From: JALGWN01 sp964598025
GTDB taxonomy: Bacteria > Arandabacterota > Arandabacteria > Arandabacterales > Arandabacteraceae
NCBI GenBank assembly: GCA_964598025.1
Contig: CAZRAU010000139.1
Coordinates: forward strand, 1 to 6,807
Length of the DNA stretch: 6,807 bases
Reading direction: 5' to 3'
The notes below the pieces were generated by a model. That model was not told where the DNA came from, searched no databases, and was given only the letters and a program-made list of their open reading frames with translations. The position numbers were made by a program, and so were the translations under genes. Every line of letters begins with the position of its first letter. Position 1 is the first letter of the stretch. Of the stretch, positions 1-5,068 are shown in pieces.

Positions 1-812
1 TCGGCAAATATCATGTAGTAGGTCTTCCAATTACCCCTGCCGTGAGAGATCCAGGCCACCGCAGCCGGCTTCTGGGGATCATTATACAGAAACTGCTCCG
101 CAAGTGGGTTCTCATACGTTGGGTTGTCCCTATCAAAATCCGACAGATCACACGTCGGCGCAAAGAGCACGAATGGGCGCGGGCCGCTATTATCAAGCCA
201 TGACATCCGCCACGTAGGATCACACACCTCACATATGAAGTCTCCTCCCAACCGCCATCTGCTGGAAACCACGCCTATATTGACTACTATGTCCACACCT
301 TCATAGAGCGAATCTGCCATATCCAGCTGCCTGGTCTCCATGTCTTCGAAGTCATAGTCCGAATCCTTCATGTATCTCGTCTCAAAACCATTGGCCTCAA
401 ACTGCGATATCAGCCCATCCATCAACTCGGGCAACCCTTCCGGGGAATTGCCTTCCAACTCTACATCACCGACAGCGAACAGGGCCCTGTCTGTCGGTAC
501 CGTGACATCAACCCTGTTGAGGAAGTTCTCCACTGCACGGGCTACCTTCCACCTGTGAGTAAGTGGAAGCCTGGCCACTTGCATGTCTCCCAGATTGTCA
601 TAATCGAAATCCACTGTCATGTCCTCGGTAACACATATAGTTGAGTCACCAAAGAAACAGGCACCGGAGGGATCGAAGAAATACGCGACCTCCACCTGGT
701 TCTTCTCCGGCTCGCCGCCCTCGTTGGCATCGCCTACTATAAGTACCCTGGGATAAGCCTCTCCTTGTGAATCCGCCGATACCTTCAGCACCTGAAGGTA
801 TTCCCACAGGTC
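1..812 (-). CDS. C25 (gingipain-type) domain continuation after in-frame TGA, partial
   Basis: This stretch is the direct in-frame continuation of the gene that starts at 2456, separated from it only by the TGA at 813-815. I translated it by hand: 270 codons without a stop, running off the left edge. It reads as the core of a peptidase C25 domain. PRVLIVGDAN (about residues 569-578 of the joined protein) matches the family's 'vlLVGD' strand, and MQVARLPL (625-632) matches the 'vGRlPv' region. APTCDLSDFD carries the expected catalytic Cys (about 769, codon 150-152). NPLAEQFL and AAVAWISHGRGNW follow, as in the family. The usual catalytic His-Gly is replaced: the aligned stretch reads NIGVVSSRW (Val at about 729). 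A different His-Gly occurs after the Cys (about 805). I see no convincing separate start with ribosome binding site, so this is a readthrough product, the second half of a pseudogene, or the victim of a sequencing error, not an independent gene. Confidence 0.75.
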
Positions 813-815
813 TCA
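779..815 (-). promoter_or_regulatory. in-frame TGA followed by SECIS-like hairpin
   Basis: Reading the minus strand, TGA (815-813) is followed by 11 nt and then ATACCTTCAG (801-792), GTG (791-789), CTGAAGGTAT (788-779). The arms are a perfect 10-bp inverted repeat. The apical loop starts 20-21 nt after the TGA and is GTG, or GGTGC if the last pair opens. As I recall them, bacterial SECIS elements have an apical hairpin about 16-37 nt after UGA, a small loop and a G among its first two bases, so this fits on all three counts. There is no T-run after the stem, which argues against a terminator. The Sec interpretation is inference; a chance hairpin within a coding frame broken by a nonsense mutation remains possible. 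Confidence 0.4.
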
Positions 816-2456
816 GTAGTAGGGCGACGTGGCAGAGGCCAAGTCAACCGAATAGCCCTTTGACTCAAACCAGGACACTGCAGGTCCACATTCTGCCAGA
901 AGCGAATCGGGCCCATAGAACACCCAGTCGGGCACCTCCGGACTCAGGGGCCCAGCGGCAACCGCCATGCCGGGCCCTAAAGGGTTACAAGCCTTGTCAA
1001 TATGCGTGATGCTGTGTGGCTGGGCCGGCCTCTTGAGCAGCCCGGCCAGAAACGGCGGCGCATGATCGCGCACGCGCATGGGCCGAAATGACGACCGCTT
1101 ACCTTTCTTATCTATCTCCACTATCCTATAGAGATCATAGCCCCCGCCCACCCGCAAGGAGTAGACATCGGGTGCCACTACCGCCCCACGGGCTACTCTG
1201 CCAATCTCATGCCAGTCGTCACCGCTACCCCCCTCCACCACGTACTCCCTGGTCTCCCACTCGGCCTCCACGTGCCAGCCAACCACTACATCGCCGCCAT
1301 CCACATAAGCCCATCGTGACGCTAAGGCCGCTGCGAAATTGGGATCGTAGTACCAGCAGTCACAAAGCATGCCGAAGGCATCACGATTGGGCCCCTCCCC
1401 GTCGGACCCATCGGGGTTTAAGTTACCGTCGAGGGCCATACCGCCCTCACTCTTCAGGGTATCTCCAGTTGTTATGTGATCTCCAAGAACCGCGAAGCAT
1501 TCATCGTTCTCTTCAACAGACCACAGGGTGAATCTCAATGTGTCCCGCTCTCCTCTTATCCATCGCTGATCGTTTACAAAGGCACCGGCCGAACCGTATA
1601 TCAACTCCTCTGCATCAGTGCTGATATCCATCTTCGTATCGAATACCACCCAGGCATCCACAGAATCTTCATCTATAATGAACCCCTCCGGGGGGTAGTA
1701 GTCCTTTACCGACGGGGCCAGCGTGGTGAAGCCGTTACGACACATAATGAGGGTCTGCGGATTTGCATCCAGATAAGCATGACCGGCTACACGGTCCTCT
1801 TTGCCCCTCACCCCATCGAGGCCTTCCCAGATGGCCCGCAGATTCAGGATGATCTCGGGCATGGTAACTGAATCCGGTGGCCCAAACGAGACACGCGCAT
1901 CATTCCAACCACAGAATGTGCCCCCATAACAACACTCGTTGTCAATGACGGCACTGTCGCAATTCGACCATTGATCAACCCCGCCATAATATATTGCTGC
2001 TATGACATAGCTTGCGTGAGGGTGCGGTGGTTCCATCTCACCGATGGATATCTCGCCGCCATAGCCGTCGTTCATGTACCGGTTCCACTGAGTCACCAAG
2101 GCACTCCACCCTGCGGGAGTATGAGGGTAGACTTCAATGGCCTGCCCTTCCGGGTTACCATGGGAGATAATCATTCCGGCCCCGGCACCTGATCCGTACA
2201 ACGCCCGCACATCAGGGATAGTAACATCAGGATCCAGGTCGATATCCGTGTTGAAGTAGTACTCCACCGTGTAGTCCTGGTTCGTAGCTGCTTGCTCCAT
2301 GATGTCGGACGTCGCGCCCCAGCAGGCATAAGGCTCGATCCGCCAGGCATGCTTGCTCCTCGGCGTCTCGTTGTTCTGTGCCGACAGTGGAGCGGGTGCA
2401 AAACACATCAGTGCCAGAACGGCACTCACTGACACAATGCCTGGTATCCCTCGCAT
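813..2456 (-). CDS. secreted caspase-like / Ig-like / FN3-like protein, front half of a C25-family protein
   Basis: The product is 547 residues to the TGA. The start at 2456 is chosen because GGGGAG (2464-2469) sits 7 nt upstream and because MRGIPGIVSVSAVLALMCFA... is a clean signal peptide with cleavage near LSA/QNN (about 26). The frame extends to 2573, but those 39 extra residues are not signal-like and lie inside the upstream gene. Domains seen: a caspase-fold-like region (about 40-250) with His-Gly in MIISHGNPEG (His99) and Cys in IDNECCYGG (175/176); an Ig-like segment of the Big_5/SbsA kind (about 251-346); an FN3-like beta segment (about 376-466); then the start of a peptidase C25 domain (from about 509: VPDWVFYGPDSLL, WFESKGYSVDLAS) that stops at SPYY. 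C25 proteins are secreted cysteine peptidases, so an extracellular or surface role is likely. It is the second gene of the operon, 4 nt after the first. Domain names are pattern-based; protease activity is inferred, not shown. Confidence 0.8.
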   Translation of the reverse strand: MRGIPGIVSVSAVLALMCFAPAPLSAQNNETPRSKHAWRIEPYACWGATSDIMEQAATNQDYTVEYYFNTDIDLDPDVTIPDVRALYGSGAGAGMIISHGNPEGQAIEVYPHTPAGWSALVTQWNRYMNDGYGGEISIGEMEPPHPHASYVIAAIYYGGVDQWSNCDSAVIDNECCYGGTFCGWNDARVSFGPPDSVTMPEIILNLRAIWEGLDGVRGKEDRVAGHAYLDANPQTLIMCRNGFTTLAPSVKDYYPPEGFIIDEDSVDAWVVFDTKMDISTDAEELIYGSAGAFVNDQRWIRGERDTLRFTLWSVEENDECFAVLGDHITTGDTLKSEGGMALDGNLNPDGSDGEGPNRDAFGMLCDCWYYDPNFAAALASRWAYVDGGDVVVGWHVEAEWETREYVVEGGSGDDWHEIGRVARGAVVAPDVYSLRVGGGYDLYRIVEIDKKGKRSSFRPMRVRDHAPPFLAGLLKRPAQPHSITHIDKACNPLGPGMAVAAGPLSPEVPDWVFYGPDSLLAECGPAVSWFESKGYSVDLASATSPYY

Positions 2457-2460
2457 GATT

Positions 2461-3189
2461 TCACTCCCCGTCCACTGCGTCGGTCTCGCCATAGAGATCA
2501 TCAAGGAAGCGCTGATTCCTGAGAGGCGTGTCCCGAGTATCGAGGCGTCCGCGAGGCGTGCCGCACCGGACAAGTTCTATCTGCTCGAGCGTCTTCTGTA
2601 CCCCCGAATCCGGAACGAAAATGTGGTACTTTTCACCGAACACGACCATTCCGCCGGAGTTGACGGTCCGCCAAAAGCTGGCCTCAAGCTGTTCCCAAAA
2701 TGCCGCCCGGTCGAACGCGGTCGTCTCTAATCCGGAGAGGGGCATCAAGAAAAACCGCATCTCGTGTGGGGACGAAACCCATTTGACATAGACACTGTGA
2801 GAGTCTTTCCGCACCGACTCCACGAGGGGAGAGTGAATATACGCAGATGCCATGCGTGCCAGGCGCCCATAGTCCGTTGTGCCCTTCCTGGCTTCCTCAA
2901 GGGCCCTCACATTGAGCTCGTGCTGTGCAAGGATTTCATCAGCAACGGTGACCGGCGGAGGTTCTTTGTCGCCGGGACCGGCGTAAATCAACCCGTTGAG
3001 GTAGAGTGTCTTGCCGTCCTCACTCTCCGTAAACTCGTAGGGCCTGCTGATCTTGATTCCATATCCATACACCAGGCCTGGAGATGAAGTCGAGTCGGCC
3101 GTGCCCTCATCTGTATCCGTAGATGCAGCCACGCCACTCACTGAGAACAATATCAGGAACCCCGCACATATTGCCGATAGACGTCGCAT
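2461..3189 (-). CDS. secreted protein of unknown function, first gene of the sigma-54 operon
   Basis: The product is 242 residues. I do not recognise the family. The N-terminus MRRLSAICAGFLILFSVSGVAAS is a typical signal peptide with cleavage near residue 22, followed by a Ser/Thr/Asp-rich linker (23-36), so the mature protein is probably periplasmic or exported. Visible segments: GYGIKISRPYEF and LYLNGLIYAGPGD (about 42-74), which look like short beta strands; a charged helix (82-112); a mixed strand/helix part (132-205, with FWEQLEASFWRTV and MVVFGEKYHIFV); and an Arg/Asp-rich tail. There is one Cys at 9 in the signal peptide and one at 209. The start is supported by AAGGGGGTGG (3197-3206) just upstream and by a sigma-54 promoter at 3225-3241. 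It ends 4 nt before the next start, whose Shine-Dalgarno overlaps this gene's last codons, implying co-expression and perhaps translational coupling. It may be a partner or carrier for the large protein, but nothing in the sequence proves this. Confidence 0.8.
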   Translation of the reverse strand: MRRLSAICAGFLILFSVSGVAASTDTDEGTADSTSSPGLVYGYGIKISRPYEFTESEDGKTLYLNGLIYAGPGDKEPPPVTVADEILAQHELNVRALEEARKGTTDYGRLARMASAYIHSPLVESVRKDSHSVYVKWVSSPHEMRFFLMPLSGLETTAFDRAAFWEQLEASFWRTVNSGGMVVFGEKYHIFVPDSGVQKTLEQIELVRCGTPRGRLDTRDTPLRNQRFLDDLYGETDAVDGE

Positions 3190-3224
3190 CTTGGTACCAC
3201 CCCCTTCTTCTTATCTCTCAAAAG

Positions 3225-3241
3225 AGCATAACACGTGCCAA
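3225..3241 (-). promoter_or_regulatory. sigma-54 (-24/-12) promoter of the 3189->1 operon
   Basis: On the minus strand the site reads TTGGCACGTGTTATGCT. Against the sigma-54 consensus YTGGCACGRNNNTTGCW it differs only at the weak R position and the first T of the -12 element, and GG and GC are exactly 10 nt apart. Transcription would start near 3214, leaving a leader of about 25 nt that holds the Shine-Dalgarno for the ATG at 3189. A sigma-54 activator gene lies in the same window (5069 to about 6577), which makes use of this promoter more likely. Confidence 0.8.
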
Positions 3242-3490
3242 GGGGGCGGCTTATCGGAATTCCCGTGGCTGGCTTGAAACTGAAGGCAGTTAGGTGTGTA
3301 CACGCAGAACCCGCCCAGCATCAAAGCCACCCCAATGGGGTCATGGGTACACAAACTGGGGCATCATGACCCACTACGCCCATTCATTACCCACTCCGGC
3401 GCAATGCTGCCCGGCTGGTTCCCGGCGAGGAGGCCCACAAATTCATTGGCATACCGGAAACTATAAGAAAACTGTACCCGGCTGGCCCCT
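3242..3490. promoter_or_regulatory. shared upstream control region between divergent promoters
   Basis: No coding region is supported here. The position, 50-250 bp upstream of both sigma-54-like promoters, is where enhancer sites for an activator would be expected. Candidate elements: an inverted repeat GGGTCATG (3338-3345) / CATGACCC (3365-3372) with a 19-nt spacer; a short hairpin ACCCC-AAT-GGGGT (3329-3341); and related GTAC-centred octamers GTGTACAC (3296-3303, perfect palindrome), GGGTACAC (3345-3352) and CTGTACCC (3472-3479). None is strong enough alone to be called an operator. Confidence 0.35.
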
Positions 3491-3507
3491 CCGGTATTGC
3501 TCTTGCA
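3491..3507 (+). promoter_or_regulatory. possible second sigma-54-like promoter, for the small ORF
   Basis: CCGGTATTGCTCTTGCA has a perfect -12 element (TTGCA) and exact GG-N10-GC spacing, but a degenerate -24 element (CCGGTA against TTGGCA). The distance from GC to the downstream ATG (3544) is about 38 nt, nearly the same as the 37 nt in the strong divergent site. I found no convincing sigma-70 promoter for this ORF. The call is plausible but weak. Confidence 0.35.
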
Positions 3508-3529
3508 ATTCCAAACGTGATGCCGTGAG

Positions 3530-3539
3530 AGGAGGTGAT
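3530..3539 (+). promoter_or_regulatory. perfect Shine-Dalgarno of the small ORF
   Basis: AGGAGGTGAT is fully complementary to the 16S anti-Shine-Dalgarno, and the ATG at 3544 lies 8 nt after GGAGG. It decides the start: an in-frame GTG at 3535 lies inside the Shine-Dalgarno itself, and the TTG at 3541 is too close. Confidence 0.85.
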
Positions 3540-3543
3540 ATTG

Positions 3544-3735
3544 ATGCTGATCCTTCAACTACTCATTGGCTTATTTCTGATGTTCGGTGCCGGTGATGCT
3601 CTTACAACTGCCAGTCCGGTAGCAGATGAAGTGAGCCTGGGAGAGGAGCAGGTGGAATACCAGCGGCCGCCGAAAGACGACCAGCCACAGCCCCACCCCG
3701 TTACATGGGGTGAGCTAAAAGGCATGTTACAGTAA
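3544..3735 (+). CDS. small membrane-anchored or secreted protein, 63 aa
   Basis: The product is MLILQLLIGLFLMFGAGDA followed by a polar tail. The hydrophobic N-terminal 15-18 residues form a signal anchor or a short signal peptide without positive charges in front. The remainder (about 19-63) is acidic and then Pro/Gln-rich (RPPKDDQPQPHP), ends in a short amphipathic stretch (VTWGELKGMLQ), and is probably disordered outside the membrane. It is not a family I recognise. Support for a real gene: the perfect Shine-Dalgarno at ideal spacing, tandem TAA TAA stops (3733-3738), a hairpin just downstream, and a possible sigma-54-like promoter. It is divergent from the secreted-protein operon, so it might be co-controlled with it. 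A 63-codon frame can arise by chance, but these signals make that unlikely. Confidence 0.65.
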   Translation: MLILQLLIGLFLMFGAGDALTTASPVADEVSLGEEQVEYQRPPKDDQPQPHPVTWGELKGMLQ

Positions 3736-3763
3736 TAAGATAGAAACCCCTCGCGCAGGTGCA

Positions 3764-3800
3764 CTTGAGCATGGTTCAAGCGAAAGCTTGATTCATTATT
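3764..3800 (+). terminator. hairpin(s) with GNRA loop followed by a T-rich tract, likely terminator of the small ORF
   Basis: TCAAGC-GAAA-GCTTGA (3776-3791) is a perfect 6-bp stem with a GAAA tetraloop, followed at once by TTCATTATTT. An alternative pairing CTTGA/TCAAG (3764-3780) uses the same bases, so two exclusive folds are possible. The location 40 nt after the tandem stops fits a weak intrinsic terminator. The T-tract is interrupted, so confidence is moderate. Confidence 0.5.
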
Positions 3801-3804
3801 TAAC

Positions 3805-3820
3805 CTCAGGCATGCCTGAG
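3805..3820. repeat. 16-bp perfect palindrome
   Basis: CTCAGGCATGCCTGAG equals its own reverse complement. It lies between the small ORF's hairpin and the sigma-70 promoter of the omptin-like gene, 59 bp upstream of its -35 box. It could be a dimeric regulator's binding site or an RNA hairpin with a CATG loop. No T-run follows on either strand, so a terminator is unlikely. Confidence 0.5.
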
Positions 3821-3879
3821 TAGAGAGGTCACCGCGGAACCTGGTTTGTGCGGGTCCGGCTCCCTGCGCGTAGTGTGAG

Positions 3880-3908
3880 TTGACACGTGGTTGTAGCCGC
3901 CCTATGCT
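3880..3908 (+). promoter_or_regulatory. sigma-70-type promoter of the omptin-like gene
   Basis: A perfect -35 box TTGACA (3880-3885) is followed by a 17-bp spacer and TATGCT (3903-3908; four of six consensus bases). The expected start is near 3915, about 70 nt before the chosen ATG at 3988. This differs from the sigma-54 control of the neighbouring operon. Confidence 0.7.
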
Positions 3909-3987
3909 TGACTAACGAAGCCTAAGCGGATCAAGTATGGAATGTGGGGATTTTGTTACAGTCTCCGGTAGTAAGAGGGAATCGGCC

Positions 3988-4965
3988 ATGAATATGGCGC
4001 GCACCTACACTCGATGCGTGATAGGCGTCTTGGTCATCGGCCTAGCATTCGCCTGCATCGTCCTGCCTCCGTCCGTGGCGGCGGCCTCCGGCACAGCGCA
4101 CAAGGTACTCAGCAAACTGGAGTTCGTAGTCACGCCATCGGTATGGTACAGCCTGGGGGAAGCAGGCTTTGAGGGAGACGATGAGGGATGGAGTTGGAAG
4201 TTGGAATATCCCCTTAACGGGTGGATGACGGAGATATGTGCCGAATCCCGCTTCCCGTTCGTTATCGGGAGGCACCGCTTCGGCACATCGTTGAAAGGTC
4301 GGTATGCCCACTCTATGCAAATCAATGGGACGAGTATCGACACGGATTGCGATAGCCTCGGCACTATGAGCGTCTACAGCGAGGCTGATTGTGAAGGGGA
4401 TATTATCATGTTGGACATAGACGCGACCTTCTTTGTTCGCATCCCCCAACAGAGGATTCCGGTGACACTAGAGGTGGGCGCACTTGCAGGGTATCGGGTC
4501 CAGCGGTTCGACTTCACCAGGAAAGACCTTCACGTTACAATCTCTGATGGCCGACCGACAAACCGCCATTATCAGGGTGTAAGCTCCTATTACAATATGG
4601 ATCTTCGTAGCGGTCGAGTGGGCCTTTTTGGGGACATGCGGACTCGCGAGAAGCTGAGGTACTACCTCGAAGTAACTTATGTTCCCTACCTGGAGGCAAG
4701 CGCGGACGCGCTGTGGGTGCTTCGGGACTACCCATTTTGGCAGGAGGCAGAGGGTAAGGGGTATACCCTGACCCTAAGAACCAGCTATACCATGTGGGGC
4801 CGCCTGTCAGTCCTCATGGGTTTTCGCCTGGTGAGTCTTGTCGCCGACCAGGGCGCTGTGGAAGGTGGTGTCCTCGACGGGATACCTTATGAAAACGAGC
4901 CGTTTGTTTCCGAAATCACCAGCAAGTACTTCGGTATTGAGGTGGGGGCTGTGCTACGGTTCTGA
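3988..4965 (+). CDS. omptin-like outer-membrane beta-barrel protein, possibly proteolytically inactive
   Basis: The product is 325 residues; omptins are usually about 300-320. The start at 3988 gives MNMARTYTRCVIGVLVIGLA... with a signal-peptidase site near VAA/AS (about 30-33) and has AGAGGG upstream. An earlier in-frame ATG (3937) would add 17 non-signal residues. The mature protein shows alternating strands and ends in Phe (VGAVLRF), as outer-membrane barrels do. Omptin-like stretches: WKLEYPLNGW (about 70-79), LAGYRVQRFDFTRKD (166-180), YLEVTYVPYLEASADALW (226-243) and the C-terminal strands. Omptins are outer-membrane proteases using two Asp pairs and a His. Here an Asp-rich SIDTDCDS (116-123) could supply the first pair, but the Asp-x-His region reads Asp240-Ala-Leu-Trp with no His, so activity is doubtful. 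It is transcribed from its own sigma-70 promoter. The omptin relation comes from remembered alignment to OmpT, not a search. Confidence 0.75.
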   Translation: MNMARTYTRCVIGVLVIGLAFACIVLPPSVAAASGTAHKVLSKLEFVVTPSVWYSLGEAGFEGDDEGWSWKLEYPLNGWMTEICAESRFPFVIGRHRFGTSLKGRYAHSMQINGTSIDTDCDSLGTMSVYSEADCEGDIIMLDIDATFFVRIPQQRIPVTLEVGALAGYRVQRFDFTRKDLHVTISDGRPTNRHYQGVSSYYNMDLRSGRVGLFGDMRTREKLRYYLEVTYVPYLEASADALWVLRDYPFWQEAEGKGYTLTLRTSYTMWGRLSVLMGFRLVSLVADQGAVEGGVLDGIPYENEPFVSEITSKYFGIEVGAVLRF

Positions 4966-5068
4966 CGCCTAAGCCCTTGTGTGATTCACACATCTGGCCT
5001 TTTCTGTCCATGGAGTCAGGCTGCCACAATCATGGAAACCATGTCTATGAATCACACACTCATCCGCT
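4966..5068. terminator. convergent intergenic region with hairpins
   Basis: This is the 3' junction of two convergent genes. On the plus strand TGTGTG-ATT-CACACA (4978-4992) is a perfect hairpin followed by TCTGGCCTTTTCT, a modest intrinsic terminator for the omptin-like gene. CATGG-AAA-CCATG (5031-5043) is a second perfect hairpin, which could act downstream of the regulator gene on the minus strand. TGTGTGATTCA (4978-4988) recurs as its exact reverse complement at 5048-5058, so each gene is followed by the same 11-mer on its own strand. Confidence 0.5.

Noticed and set aside
11..232. Minus-strand 73-residue frame near the left edge, and plus-strand frames across 124-2400 (for example 1088-1531, 1476-1871)
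   Set aside because: They overlap the recognisable C25/caspase frame, have Arg/Pro/Ser-rich antisense-type composition, and lack ribosome binding sites or known motifs.
779..801. Rho-independent terminator after the TGA
   Set aside because: The strong stem is not followed by a T-run on the minus strand (next bases CGGCGG), and the C25 frame continues through it.
813..815. UGA reassigned genome-wide to Trp or Gly
   Set aside because: TGA ends the genes at 2461 and 4963, the latter right after the C-terminal Phe of a beta-barrel, and TGG is used freely for Trp.
2457..2573. Upstream start (2573) for the large secreted protein
   Set aside because: It would add 39 non-signal residues lying within the coding end of the upstream gene. 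The ATG at 2456 has a Shine-Dalgarno 7 nt away and opens a clean signal peptide.
3294..3596. Plus-strand 100-residue frame across the divergent control region, and the minus-strand 3364-3558 frame
   Set aside because: Low-complexity, motif-free products that overlap the sigma-54-like site and the well-supported small ORF; no ribosome binding site.
3937..3987. ATG at 3937 as start of the omptin-like protein
   Set aside because: The 17 added residues are polar and precede the signal peptide, and no good Shine-Dalgarno lies before it. 3988 (or 3994) fits better.
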